The notes: generated by a model not told the origin, from the sequence alone. A stretch of 64,000 nt of DNA from Chlorocebus sabaeus (GCF_047675955.1 NC_132923.1:87455637-87519636), one strand, 5' to 3'; counted from the first letter of the stretch, positions 51,401 through 64,000 are shown. Program-made: numbers and translations.

Positions 51401-51734
51401 AGTATTATCTATTATAATTAGAGCCAGTCTAACCCTGTCTTTTCCCCAAAATCAAGTCCAGCAGGTGAAATGTTGTCATAGCCTTCCTCGGCAATTGGAA
51501 CTCAACTCTCCTTTTATTCTTCTCTTTCTGGATCTTGATGCAGTTCATTAACCCTGGGAAAAATGGAAAAAGTAGGTAGAATCACATATCACGAGGAAAA
51601 ATTCATTTTCTGTAAGCAAGATCTTATAAGATGATGCATTTCTAAATGGCTCATAAACACAGCTCCATATATAGGATGAGACTAAGCATAAGAGAGTGGC
51701 CTTATAATCTAGTGCTCAAGAACAACAACCCTAC

Positions 51735-52050
51735 AGCCAGATTGCCTGCCTTTCAATTTGGCTTCATGACTTTCTAGCTCTTACCTAGATACTTGTACTA
51801 TTTTACCTTACTTTACACTATCTTATAAGCCTGCTTTATTTTCTACTTGGCAATACATTCTAAATATTTATATACATTAAATGTTTTTTACTAGATTCTT
51901 TTAAAGGAATTCTCTAAATTCTATCTGCCTCAGTTTCCTACCCTTAATGTTGCTATGAGAATTTAGTTAATATGTATAAAGTGTTTACAACAGTGTTTGG
52001 CATACAATAAGCCCCATGTGTTTGCTATCATCATTGCCCTCATCATCATC
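51735..52050 (+). repeat. MIR interrupted by an L1M fragment
   Basis: MIR parts: 'agattgcctgcctttcaatt', and later 'tgcctcagtttcctaccctt'. Between them (about 51820-51915) is sequence related to 53459-53555. Confidence 0.6.
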
Positions 52051-52060
52051 ATCATCATCT
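52030..52060. repeat. (ATC)n microsatellite
   Basis: 'catcatcatcatcatcatc'. Confidence 0.85.
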
Positions 52061-52179
52061 GCATTTAAATAGCCCGTATGTTGTATTCCTGCCATAAACG
52101 AATGCATTTGTGTTTTGTCCAAATATTAATATTGGGATGAATAGGAGCTGATTTCTAATTCTCAAAATAAGAATAAAAA

Positions 52180-52375
52180 TATTTTATTCTATTTTGTGGT
52201 TTAGGAAACTAAAGTTCAGGAAGACTAAGTAACTTACCCAAGGTTACATAGCTATGTAAGGGCATATGTAGAAATCATATATTAAACATAATAAGCACCC
52301 AATAAGTACTATTAAATAAAAAGTTAAGATTTGATCCTAGGGCTTTGTGACTTTTAAATGTACTTTTCTGTCACT
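52180..52375 (-). repeat. MIR
   Basis: 'ggtttaggaaactaaagttc', then 'taacttacccaaggttacat'. Confidence 0.72.
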
Positions 52376-52980
52376 CTGCAAAGCTGATTAAGAAGCTCTG
52401 TCTTTTAAAAATTTTGTTGGCTAATCTGTTTTCTCATATTTGCCCAGTGGCACTGAGGAGCTATGGAAATTCAAGAGAATATGATTTTATAATTTAAAGC
52501 ATTAAATAATTGACTATTTTTGGTAATGTGGTTTTAAAGGATTTTTCAAATAAAGAACTACAAAGTGAAATAAAATTATTTCTACACAAAATCCTCATAA
52601 GAGCAAGACATATACAGTAATTATAATATTAGTTGAAGCTGACATCTTTACAAAGTTCAGTGTTATGCTATCCCGTATTAAAGATGTTAGATTTTTGAAA
52701 GGGGTGTTTCAAATGTCTCCTCTTAATTATCACTGTGTAACTGAAGCAACACACAGACTTCCTGCCTGCTCTTTCATGTCTGCTTGGATTTGTTTGGAGA
52801 CTGGTTTTTTATCTATATTCACAGGAACAGAAGTCCAGAAAGACTCTAGCCATTGTTTCATTGTGTAATTATGGGGACCTCTAAGCCTATTTCCTACCTC
52901 CTGTTAGTCCTGAATATAATGTCTCAGTAGAAGTGAATGTGCTTTGGGATTTTTCCTTAATTCTCAGTTCTCTTTATGAT
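52376..52980. other. Unique-looking DNA, nothing recognised
   Basis: A 67-codon frame at 52665-52868 has no recognisable domain. Confidence 0.45.
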
Positions 52981-52999
52981 GATGATGAGGCTATATTAA

Positions 53000-53165
53000 T
53001 AATATTAAATATTTATTGATCACTTATTCTGGAACAGGCATGTATTAAATACTTAAATGCTTAATATTCATTGTCTCACTTATTCCACAAAATATTCATA
53101 TTTGACAGATGTACAAACTGAGGCTTAGAAAGGCAAAGTAAATAGCTCGAGGTGTAGTTAGGATT
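53000..53165 (-). repeat. MIR
   Basis: 'tgacagatgtacaaactgag' followed by 'gcttagaaaggcaaag'. Confidence 0.65.
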
Positions 53166-53249
53166 ACTCCAGAAACTTTTATCTGAAACACTATGTTATG
53201 CTTTTCTTATCACAAAACAACACCTATTATTTGTAGAAATCATTGAAAA

Positions 53250-53830
53250 TGTAATAACCAAAAAGACAAAAACAAAAAGTCCAGCTCATAACCCAATTTA
53301 AAAATACATAAACAAAGTTAGCATGTTGGTGTAATTTTACTTTTTTGTTTCTCTCCATACATAGATATAAACAGATAGATGGATGACAGAGATATATAGA
53401 GACAAAAATGTAAAATGCTATATATGTTTTTTCTTAATAATTAGATAAAAGGATACAATTTTATAAACCTGCTCTATTTTCCACTTGGCAATACATCCTA
53501 AATTTTTTTATAGACATTAAATTTTTTTTTCTAAGATACTTCTAAAGGAATTCATTGTTTGAATGCATCACAATTTATTTTACCTATCCCTTAGTTTGGG
53601 ATAATTAAGTTCCGTAATAAACAGTGATATAAGCATTTTTGTGTTCATCATGATTATTTTAGTAGGACAAATTTCCAGATATGAAATTGAGATTATGTAT
53701 ATTTAAAACACCTTTCAGACATGTTAATAAAATGCCCTCCAAGTTCTTCCATGTTATACCTCCTCCAGAAATGCATAAATATGCCAATCTCTCTGATTGG
53801 TATCAACATTAAATAATACTCGCTTAATTA
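53250..53830 (-). repeat. Old L1 (L1M) 3' region
   Basis: 'acctgctctattttccactt', 'aataaacagtgatataagca' and 'aaaatgccctccaagttctt' read as reversed L1M 3' sequence. Confidence 0.6.
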
Positions 53831-54825
53831 TTTAACTTTCTTTACTGGCGTTGCTAAACTTTTTAGTAAGAGTAATGACAATTTATAGTATCGTTTTTAT
53901 ATTATTTTTCTGCTTTGCAACTCTCATGTTCATGCTCTGTCTCTCTCCCTCTCTCAGTAATTGAGTAATTGTGATGATTTTCTTTTCGGTTGTGAGAGCT
54001 TTTTTTCCTAACTAACAGACTTTTCATCAAGCAGTTTTTGGTTTACAGAAAAAAATTGAATGAAATGTACAGATGTTTTGTTTACCCCCTCACCACTCCT
54101 TCAATTTACTCTGTTGTTAACATCTCGCATTAGTGTGAGGCATTTGTCACAACTGATGAGTCAATATTCATATATCACTATTAAATAAAATTCCTTGTTA
54201 CATTAGGATTCACTCTTTGTGTTGTACATTTTATGGATTTTAACAGATGTATGATGGCATATATCCATCATTACAGTTTCATACAGAATAATCGTGTCAA
54301 TGCCCTAAAAATTCCCTGTGCTCCACCTATTCATCCCTTTCTCCTTCCCGTCTCCAAAATCCCTGGCAACCACTGATCTTCTTACTGTCTTTTATAGTTT
54401 TGCCTCTCCCAGAATACCATATAGTTGGAATCATGTAGTATGTACCCTTTTCAGATTCTTTCCCTTAGCAATATGCATTTAAATTTCTTCTATGTCTTTA
54501 AATGGCTTGATAGCTCTCTTCTTTGTAGCACTGAATTATATTTCATTGTATAAATAGATGCACCACAGTTTGTTTATCCATTCCTCTATTGAAGGACATC
54601 TTGGTTGCTTCCAAGTTTTGCCAATTATGGATAAAGCTGCTATAAACATTCATGCACAGATTTTTATGTGGACATCAGCTTTCAAATCATTTGGGTAAAT
54701 ACCAAGGATCATGGTTGCTGGATCATAGGTAAGAGTACATTTAATTTTGTGTGAAACTGCCAAATTGTCTTCCAAAGTAGATGTACTATTTGGCACTCTC
54801 ATCAGAAATGAATTAAAGTTTTTTT

Positions 54826-57629
54826 CATATGTTTGTTGGCTGCATTAATGTCTTCTTTTGAGAAGTGTCTGTTCATATCCTTTGCCCACTTTTTGATGGG
54901 GTTGTTTTTTTCTTGTAAATTTGTTCAAGTTCTTTGTAGATTCTGGATATTAGCCCTTTGTCAGATGGATAGATTGCAAAACCTTTCTGCCATTCTGTAG
55001 GTTGCCTGTTCACTCTGGTGATAGTTTTTTTTTTTTTCTTTTTGTTCGCTCTGCAGAAGTTCTTTAGTTTAATTAGATCCCATTTGCCAGTTTTGGTTTC
55101 TGTTGCCATTGCTTTTGGTGTTTTAGTCATGAAATCTTTGCCCATGCCTGTGTACTGAATGGTGTTGCCTAGGTTTTCTTCTAGAGTTTTTATGGTTTTA
55201 GGTCTTACATTTAACTCTTTAATCCACCTTGAGTTAATTTTTGTTTAAGGGGTAAGGAAGGGGTCCAGCTTCAGTTTTCTGCATATGGGTAGCCAGTTTT
55301 CCCAGCATCATTTATTAAATAGGGAATCCTTTCCCCATTGCTTGTTTTTGTCAGGTTTGTCAAAGATCAGATGGTTGTATTTCTGAGGCCTCTGTTCTGT
55401 TCCACTGGTCTATATATCTGTTTTGGTACCAGTACCATGCTGTTTTGGTTATTGTAGTCTTGTAGTGTAGTCTGAAGTCAGGTAGCGGGATTACTGGTCA
55501 TTAGAAAAATGCAAATCCAAACCACAATGAGATACTATCTCACGGCAGTTAGAATGGCGATCATTAAAAAATCAGGAAACAACAGATGATGGAGAGGATC
55601 TGGAGAAATAGGAATGCTTTTTACACTGTTGGTGGGAGTGTAAATTAGTTCAGTCATTGTGGAAAACAGTGTGGTGATTCCTCAAGGATCTAGAACGAGA
55701 AATACCACTTGACCCAGCAATCTCATTACTGGGTATATACCCAAAGGATTATAAATCATTCTACTATAAAGACACATGCACACACATATTTATTGCAGCA
55801 GTGTTCACAATAGCAAAGACTTGGAACAAACCCAAATGCTCATCAGTGATAGACTAGATAAAGAAAATGTGACACATATACACCATGGAATACTATGCAG
55901 CCATAAAAAAGATGAGTTCATGTCCTTTGCAGGGACATGGATGAAGCTGGAAACCATCATTCTCAGCAAACTAACACAGGAACAGAAAAACAAACACTGC
56001 ATGTTCTCACTCATAAGTGGGAGTTGAACAATGAGAACACATGGACACAGGGAGGGGAACATCACACACCAGGGTCTGTTGGGGGGTGGAGGCTAGAGGA
56101 GGGATAGCATTAGGAGAAATATCTAATGTAGATGATGGGTTGATTGGTGCAGCAAACCACCATGACACATGTATACCTATGTGACAAACCTGCACGTTCT
56201 GCACATGAATCCCAGCACTTACAGTATAATACAAAAAAGTAACAGATACGTAGACCAATGGAACAGAATAGATGCCTCAGAAATAACGCCATACATCTAC
56301 AACCATATGATCTTTGATAAACCTGACAAAAACAAGCAATGGGGAAAGGATTCTCTATTTAATAAATGGTGTTGGGAAAACTGGCTACCCATATGCAGAA
56401 AACTGAAGCTGGACCCCTTCCTTACACCTTGTACAAAAATTAACTCAAGATGGATTAAAGAGTTAAATGTAAGACCTAAAACCATAAAAACCCTAGAAGA
56501 AAACCTAGGCAACACCATTTAGGGCATAGGCATGGGCAAAGACTTCATGACTAAAACACCAAAAGCAATGGCAACAGAAGCCAAAATTGACAAATGGGAT
56601 CTAATTAAACTAAAGAGCTTCTGCACAGCAAAACAAACTCTCATCAGAGTGAACAGGCAACCTACAGAATGGGAGAAAAGTTTTGCAATCTATCCATCTG
56701 ACAAAGGGCTAGTATCCAGAATCTACAAAGAACTTAAATTTACAAGAAAAAAACAGCCCCATCAAAAAGCAGGGAAAGGATATGAACAGACATTTCTCAA
56801 AAGAAGACATTTATGTGGCCAACAAATATATGAAAAAAAGCTCATCATCACTGATCGTTAGAGAAATGCAAATCAAAATCACAATGAGATACCATCTTAT
56901 GCCAGTTAGAATGGTGATCATTAAAAATTCAGGAAACAACAGATGCTGGAGAGCATGTGGAGAAATAGGAACACTTTTACACTGTTGGTGGGAGTGTAAA
57001 TTAGTTCAACCATGGTGAAAGACAGTGTGGTGATTCCTCAAGGATCTAGAACCAGAAATACCACTTGACCCAGCAATCCCATTACTGGGTATATACTCAA
57101 AGGATTATAAATCGTTCTACTATAAAGACACATGCACACATATGTTTATTGCAGCACTGTTCACAGTAGCAAAGACTTGGAACCAACCCAGATGCTCATC
57201 AATGATAGACTGGATAAAGAAAATATGGCACATATACACCATGGAATACTCTGCAGTCATAAAAAGGATGGAGTTTTTGTCCTTTGCAGGGACGTGGATA
57301 AAACTGGAAACCATAATTCTTAGCAAGCTAACACAAGAAGAGAAAACCAAACACAGCATGTTCTCACTCATAAATGGGAGCTGAACAATGAGAACACATG
57401 GACACAGGGAAGGGAACATCACACACTGGGGCCTGTTGGGGGTTGGGGCACTAAGGGAGGGAGAGCGTTAGGAGAAATACCTAATGTGGATGATGGATTA
57501 ATAGGTGCAGCAAACCACCATGGCATGTGTATACCTATGTAACAAACTTGCATGTTCTGCACATGTATCCCAGAACTTAAAAGTATAATAAAAATATATG
57601 TATATATGTAAAAAAAAGAAAAGAAAAAA
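54826..57629 (+). repeat. Two-copy L1P complex with 5' inversion, single flanking duplication
   Basis: Three blocks: inverted L1 54826-55490, sense L1 copy 1 (about 55491-56239) and sense L1 copy 2 (about 56241-57629), each sense copy ending at the L1 3' terminus. The whole is flanked by 'aaatgaattaaagtt' (54806-54820) and 'aaatgaattaaaatt' (57631-57645). The inverted block and copy 1 are consecutive pieces of the same L1 region, as in twin priming. Confidence 0.85.
56169..57384 (+). pseudogene. Broken L1 ORF2 fragments in copy 2
   Basis: Four short frames (56169-56522, 56532-56861, 56782-57018, 57142-57384) are successive C-terminal pieces of L1 ORF2. They are separated by a TAG near 56520 and by frameshifts near 56750-56800 and 57010-57140. 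The endonuclease and reverse-transcriptase domains are missing by 5' truncation. No function is expected. Confidence 0.85.
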
Positions 57630-58223
57630 TAAATGAATTAAAATTCCTATTGCTCTACATCTTCACTGGTGTTTGGTGTTGTCAGTGTTTTAGATTTTGA
57701 CCATTCTAATGTATGTATAGTGGTATTTCATTTTTGTTTTAATTGGCAATTCTCTAATTGACATATGATGTTGAGTATCTTTTCATGTGTTTTTTTGTCA
57801 TCTGTATCTTCTTGGTCTATTCAGATCTGTAGCCCATTGTTTAATTGGGTTTTCTTTTGTTTGGTTTTAAGAAATTTTGTATATTTTGTTTACCAGTCCC
57901 TTTTTCTGATATATTGTTTTTGCAAATATTTTTTCCCAGTCTGTGACTTCATTTTCTTTTTTTTTTTAAATTTAACAGGTTTATTTGTAATTATTATAAA
58001 GTTGAACCGCTGAAACTTGTTCACTGAAACATTTTAACTTGCATTAATGCTTTACACCTCTGCATTTATATTAAAAATTCACACACAAATAAAAATGGAA
58101 AAACTGCCAATACTTGATTTCTGTCCCCTATTTTTCCCCTCGCAATCATATACTTAGGTACCTTTTGACCCCATGGAAAAAAAAAAATCTAACGTTCAGA
58201 ACTACCAATAACAGGAAGAAGAG

Positions 58224-58225
<2 letters not shown>

Positions 58226-58266
<41 letters not shown>
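58226..58266. repeat. 41-base T homopolymer in the retrocopy 3' UTR
   Basis: An uninterrupted T run on the plus strand, or A on the retrocopy sense strand, lies about 33 bases after its stop codon. The parental mRNA has a shorter internal A-run here as I recall it, so this is probably an expanded microsatellite and not the poly-A tail. The true tail is at 57957-57967. Confidence 0.85.
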
Positions 58267-58267
<1 letters not shown>

Positions 58268-58298
58268 AGAATGAAATGTTTCCCATCATAGTGGATTC

Positions 58299-58718
<420 letters not shown>

Positions 58719-58887
58719 TTACTTACCCCCCTTCTCCTTCGGCTGGAGCTCGGCGAGCGAGAGGCGGCGCTGGCGTTAGAGAACGAGGGCGGCGCGGCGG
58801 CGGCTGCGAACACAATTCCATTTTCTTAAGTAAAAGCTTTTTATATTAAGTAAACTAGTTCCTTTTCAGTTTTATAGAATTGGATAT

Positions 58888-59273
58888 TGTCTTAGTCCAT
58901 TCCTACTCCTATAACAAAATACCTGAGACTGGGTAATTTATAAAAAACAGAAATTTACTTCCTGTAGTTTTAGGAGCTGATAGTTGAAGGTGCTGGGAGG
59001 CTCAGTGTCTGATGAGTTCTCTGTCTTTGCTTCCAAAGTGACACCTTGTTGCTGCATCCTCCAGAGGGGACAAATGTTGTGTCCTCACATGGCAGAAGGG
59101 AAGGAAGGGGTAAATGCACTCCCTCAATCCCTTTTATAAGGCACTAATCCTATTCATGGAGTAAGCCACCATGGCCTAATTGCTCCCTACAGGTGCCACC
59201 TCTTAATACTATGGTATTGGGGATTAAGTTTCAGTAAGAATTTTGGAGGGAGCACAAGCATTCAAACCATAGC
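58888..59273 (-). repeat. MaLR LTR (MST/MLT1 type)
   Basis: Reversed LTR from 'tgtcttagtccattcctact' to 'attcaaaccatagca'. 5-bp flanks GATAT and GAAAT. Confidence 0.82.
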
Positions 59274-60239
59274 AGAAATTTTCTCATTTTATTATTGCTC
59301 TTTTCTTTTTTCTATAGTATTGTTGATATTCAATAGTTTTTATTTTTAGATTTTCAAATCCATAATCTTGTATTTGGGACTTATTTCAATTAATTTCTAT
59401 TGGTTAGCAAATGAATGAGTTTCTCAGGACTGTCTGTACTGTTCCATTTTATAGCTATTTTTGTACCAATAGTCTAACAATATTAGAATATTGTTTTAAC
59501 CCCTAGAGATTTGTAATATATTTTATTATTTGAACATAAGGCCCCCTTTATTACTCTGTTTTTAAAAGGATATTTTACTGTCCTCTTGGGTTTTGAAAGA
59601 TGATACCTTTATATTCTAAAAATATCTTTGAAATTTTATTGAAGTTGTGTTAAATCTATAGAATAACTTGAACAGCTTTACATATTACAACATTAATTCT
59701 TTGCACCCAGGAACATGGAGTGCCTCATCTTTTCTTGGTCCAAAGTACAGTTTGGATAACTTTATTTATGTAAATGCTTCATTTTTGTTATGTGGATTTG
59801 GATGTAGTTTTTATTTTTGTTGCTATTAGGCATAAAGTATTTTTATTATGTTTTGGAGCTGGGTGTAGATCATATATGGAGAAGCTATTTATTCTTGTAT
59901 GTAGGTTCCATTTAAATCACAGGTTTTTTGTAGGCATTTAAGTAGTGTTTCTAGGAACTGTATGTGGCATTCAGTGTCCTTGCATATCTCTGTATTCTTT
60001 GTTTGTAAGGAACAATGAGAAGGATTGAAAAAGATCTTGAAGTCATAAGATCTGAAACCAAATCCTACCACTTTCTCTACCTCTGTGGCATGGTAAAACA
60101 TTTAAGGATCATTGAGCCTCAATTTACTAGTATGAGAAATGAAATAACCATGTGAGGAATAGACGAAAATAAGGATTGCAATTTATTTATATCAACTATA
60201 GTACCATGTGATAATACTGATCACTATCTATCACTAAGT

Positions 60240-60335
60240 CTTGGACTAAATAATAATAATTTTTGTTATGCTCACAACAATTATTAGGTACTATTAGTAT
60301 GCCAACTATACATGTGAGAAAATAGAGGCTTAGAG
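60240..60335 (-). repeat. MIR fragment
   Basis: 'catgtgagaaaatagaggct' followed by 'tagagaagcctt'. Confidence 0.5.
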
Positions 60336-60344
60336 AAGCCTTGG

Positions 60345-60605
60345 AGGCAATATAGCGTAATGGTTGGTGATGAAGGTTTTGGAGCCTGGCTGCCTGGTTT
60401 AAATCCCAACTCCCCAACTTATGCACTGTATGACTTTGTACATATTACTTAACATCTCTGATCATCAGTTTCCTTATTCCTAGTTTCGGGAATAATATTA
60501 ATATTGAATACTACAGAAGTACTTTTTTAGGTGTTTTCTTTTTTCTTTTTTCTTTTTTTGCTTAGAATAATGCCTGACACATAGAAATTGTTCAGTAAAT
60601 ATAAT
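60345..60605 (+). repeat. MIR
   Basis: 'ggagcctggctgcctggttt' and 'atcatcagtttccttattcc', ending 'ttgttcagtaaat'. Confidence 0.78.
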
Positions 60606-60789
60606 CCAACTTCACAGCGAGTTTTCTGCTGCCTCCTTTGAAGACAGAAATGCTGTAACAGTCTTAGAGAATAATTTGATAGCTCCTAGCTGAAATGATG
60701 CTGTAAATTGGGGGATATTGATCAGTGAATGCCTACTTCATAATGCATACCAATCAAAGGTCATCTATGGACCTTTCTTATTAAATTTG

Positions 60790-61330
60790 CAAATGTTATG
60801 TTAGGACATATTATATGCCACAAACAAGACATGCTCCTTGTCCTCAAGGAGCTCATAATCCAGTGAAAGAAATGGATTATAACCAGACAGTTAAATCACA
60901 GTCATTCAAGCTATGAGAGAGGCAAGTATAAGCAGTGGAAGCAGAAAGGAAGGGTTTCTAACCATGGCTTACAGTCAGGAAAGACTTCCTACAGAAGGGT
61001 GATACCAAAGTTGAGTTATGAGGATTACAATATAATTAGCCAGGCACAGAGTTCAAAGAAGGCATTTTATGCAGAATAGCACAATGAACTAACTATTTTT
61101 TCCATGGCCAAATTAGAGCACAGGAATGGAAGAGATTAATCTGGAAAGGTATGCAGGGAAGATCATCTAGGGCACAAACAGCCATGTTAAAGAGATTGGA
61201 ATTTGTCTTAAAGACAATAGGAAGCCATTCAGGGGGGTCAAGAAGGGGTGAGACATGGTGAGATTTGTGTTCTTGAGAAATCATCTTTGCCCCTGTATGA
61301 GCATGCTGAGGCTGTTAGTGGAGACCTGTG
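60790..61330 (-). repeat. L2 fragment
   Basis: 'ccttgtcctcaaggagctca', then 'gtcaggaaagacttcctaca' and 'aggaagccattcaggggg' run through the reversed L2 tail and interior. Confidence 0.65.
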
Positions 61331-61499
61331 GGTCTCCTGTTCAGGGAACAGCTATAAAAGGAGAAAAACTCCTCTCTGGTTTTGTTACTAAATTGGATTT
61401 TTAAAATAATGACACAAAGACCCTTGTCTCATTGTGTTTTAATGCCACATATCTATGCTATTTTTGTTTTGTTTTATATCCTTGATATAACATTGCAGA

Positions 61500-61655
61500 A
61501 GGAAATTATCATTTCCCATTTTACCAATTAATGAACAGAGGTCTGCTGAGATTTAATAACTAACACAGGTCACAGAGTAATGACAGAACTGGGATTCACA
61601 CCCAGGTCTGTGTGACTACGAAGTCTCTGCTCTTGTACTTTTACTACATATAATA
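61500..61655 (-). repeat. MIR
   Basis: 'agaactgggattcacaccca' with upstream 'aacacaggtcacagagtaat'. Confidence 0.75.
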
Positions 61656-61769
61656 TTATGGATTAGATAAAAAATATTACTCCCAAACTTTATTTCTAGG
61701 GAAGAACAAAATTGCCAAAGGAAGGTTGGTAGAATAACATTTGCCTTCATTACATGATAAAAAGCAAAT

Positions 61770-62310
61770 TGTCAGCAAAGGAAGGTAAAGACAGAAAGGA
61801 AAGTTGCATGCCAGTATCTTTCAATAATATAGAAACAAAATATTGACAAATTGACATCAACAAAATATTAACAAATCAAGTACAATGATGTATGAGAAGA
61901 ATTATACATGGGGATTTATTCCAGATATGCAAAACTGACTCAACGTTAAAAAATTAATGAGTGTACCAGATTGACAGGCTATGGAAAAAAATTGACAAAA
62001 TTCAACACCCATTCATGATTTAAAAGAAAAAAAATCTCAGAAAATTAGGAATAAAAAGAAATTTCCTCAACTTGATAAAGAACATCTACAGAAAACCTCT
62101 AGCTTACATTGGTACTTAATGGTGAGAAATGGAATGTTTTTTCCTCAAGATGAGGAGCAAGGAAAGGATGTCTCCCCCGAAAACTCCCATGTACCATTGT
62201 AAGTATGGGAAGTCCTAGCTATTGTGACAGGACCAGAAAAGGGAATACAAGGTATACAGTTTTGAAAGGAATAAAAAGCAAGTTGTCTACTAAAAATGAA
62301 CAAAATGTTT
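61770..62310 (+). repeat. Old L1 (L1M) ORF2 fragment
   Basis: 'attcaacacccattcatgat', 'cctcaacttgataaagaaca' and 'ggaagtcctagctattgtga' are the reverse-transcriptase region of ORF2, with many stops. Confidence 0.82.
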
Positions 62311-62489
62311 TTACTGTATGAACTAAAGTAATATCAATTGTAACTAATTTCACATATTGCCATACTATTTACAACATGTTTTCATTGACACTATCTTATT
62401 TAAGCCATTGAGTTAGATGAGACAGATATTTATTTCTCTTCCCTAAAGAAGAGAGGTAGTTAATTTAATCCCCATCTACAGTAGTAATG

Positions 62490-62620
62490 TTTAATAGTAA
62501 AGGCTATGTAATCAGATCTTATTTTGAGTTCTAGTCTACCACAAGCTGTGTTACCTTAGGCATGTTATTAAACCTCTAGACATCTTTCCTCATCTGTAAA
62601 GGGGGGAAAGTAAGATCCAT
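62490..62620 (+). repeat. MIR
   Basis: 'ctagacatctttcctcatct' followed by 'gtaaagggggga'. Confidence 0.65.
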
Positions 62621-62659
62621 TTCAGAAAAATAGTTTCAAGTAACAAATGATATTTCAAT

Positions 62660-62850
62660 CCAGACATCTCATATACTAGCTTTATAACCTATGCCAAGTT
62701 ACTTACAATTCTAGCCTGTTTTTTCAACTGTGATATGGGAATATTGATACAGCCTACTTTTGGATTTTGTTTTTTAGGATTAAACTAGAAAATGTGTGTA
62801 AAGCACTTATTATGGCCTGTTACACAATAAAGACTTAGTAAATGGCAATG
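62660..62850 (+). repeat. MIR
   Basis: 'aactgtgatatgggaatatt', then 'aggattaaactagaaaatgt' and 'taaagacttagtaaatgg'. Confidence 0.65.
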
Positions 62851-62859
62851 CCATTGTTT

Positions 62860-64000
62860 GTGTTTGATGATAATGCAAGTAACTGAGGGAAGGGTGTGGG
62901 CAAAAGAAGAAGGATCAGAAGAGTAGAGAAGTCAGGACCCACACACAAGTGGCTAGATTGCAGGGGATTATGAATGTCAGACTAAGGCAGAGAAGACATG
63001 GAAGATTTAGAACCTTGGAGAAAAATGATTCAAAGAAAGTTTCTGTTGCTGCTATATGCCAACGCAGTCTTCGTGGAGATTAAGCTCCCATGTCAGAAAA
63101 CTTGTGAAGAGTTAAAACTCCAGTGATGTATTCTTGCTTATAATTTCCCATCAAGTTTTGCCCTCTGCTTTTTCCCAGACAGCCTATTTTCAAGAAGGAG
63201 GAGGGAGGGAAGGAGGGAGGGAGGAAGGAGAGGCCAGGCACCCCACAATGATCCAGGGCCACTGGGAGGCAGTGCCAGCACCTGCTGTTGTTCAGGGAGT
63301 AAGATGCAGCCCTGATTTAGCATGATTGCTGCTGAAAGTCCTTGGAGCCTGGCCAGCTTGTATCCTTCCTGGGGTTCTTATTTTGCAATCTGTTTGCAAA
63401 TAGAAGGAATGTTGCCAATTTGACTGGGGCATAGAATCCAGCAGAGATGATGATGGTAATAACTCTGCAGTAGCTGGGCACTGAAACCATCAGGGAACCT
63501 TGGGGGAGGGGGGAGATCTGTTGCTTTCAATAACAATTCTTGGCCCTAATGGCCTTAGGGTGATAGGTGGGACTTTCAGCCCATTCTCCTCCTGGGCCAG
63601 CATCTGTTCCTTGGATTAAAGAAAAGACTGCCATTCTCTACAGAAATAAAGACCCACTTGTTTGGTATGAGCAAAGTTGTCCCTGGCCCAGGTTGACCTC
63701 TTCTGACAGGGCAAGGAAGTAGTAGAGATGGACGGGACCCTGAAAGGAATTTACAGAAGTGTGAGCTTTGCCAGGTCTGTGTGTTACTGCTTGGAGAGGC
63801 TGGCTCAGGATGCCAGGTTAGGCTAGCAAATTCAAAGGCAGACGTTCCTGCCTACACAGCAGCCTCCTGGCCGGAAGTTGGGGGTGGATCCAGATGGGAA
63901 TCATATGCCTGTGCCATGTGTGTTTGCATTGGAGGTGAAAAGAATCTCATGGCTGACAACTTTCTTAGGGCTCTGTGCAGAATTCACAGCATGAGGAGTG
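62860..64000. other. Unique-looking, slightly GC-richer DNA
   Basis: No repeat family is recognised apart from a purine-rich (GGGA/GGAA) tract at about 63197-63232. Short frames on both strands (60-63 codons) have no recognisable domain. Confidence 0.45.
63197..63232. repeat. Purine-rich simple repeat
   Basis: 'gaggagggagggaaggaggg' and following 'agggaggaaggagagg'. Confidence 0.85.

Overview
The window is nuclear DNA of a primate, and most likely of an Old World monkey. It is densely filled with Alu, L1, MIR, L2, MaLR-LTR and ERV sequence. The Alu at 9373-9676 carries 'caggcttgagccaccgcgcc', 'ccgggttagccagg' and 'cccgtctcggcctcc', a combination I associate with the cercopithecoid AluYR group rather than human AluY. 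No spliced host gene is recognisable. The only intact protein-coding frame of a known cellular protein is an intronless retrocopy of histone H3.3 (H3-3A type) at 58299-58709 on the minus strand. Nearly all other open frames are Alu or L1 frames or chance frames. The window therefore reads as intergenic or deep intronic DNA.

Layout. 1-20 kb: unique DNA with MIR, L2, Alu and MaLR LTRs, a near-perfect 33-bp inverted repeat at 4162-4251, a tiny Alu insertion (7270-7319), two probable solo ERV LTRs (about 11490-11960 and 15200-15658), an ancient vertebrate-type repeat (14905-15180) and an L1 whose 5' UTR is joined directly to its 3' end (17993-18574). 20.1-28.65 kb: an MLT1 LTR (minus) is split by a class I endogenous retrovirus, also minus, with both LTRs (28027-28603 and 20871-22192), an arginine-tRNA-type primer-binding site, a polypurine tract and a 5.8-kb interior with no recognisable gag, pol or env frame. 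The left LTR holds two Alus. 28.8-30 kb: a 5'-truncated L1 with a 254-aa ORF2 remnant.

30-38 kb: mostly unique DNA with MIR, L2 and Alu, and a very short twin-primed L1 (37188-37573). 38.3-39.6 kb: an orphan L1 5' UTR containing three tandem units of about 280 bp. 40-52 kb: Alus, MST/THE1/MLT1 LTRs, L1M, L2 and MIR. 53-60 kb: an old antisense L1M broken successively by a two-copy younger L1 complex, the H3.3 retrocopy and an MST-type LTR. 60-64 kb: L2, MIR, an old L1 ORF2 fragment and a mostly unique, slightly GC-richer end.

There is no operon-like or pathway-like organisation. What the window records is an order of insertions: old L1M/MIR/L2, then MaLR LTRs, then the provirus and L1P elements, then Alus, with the H3.3 retrocopy cutting into the old L1. 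Repeat family names come from recognising consensus sequences by eye, so subfamily assignments are provisional and most boundaries are good to about 5-20 bases.
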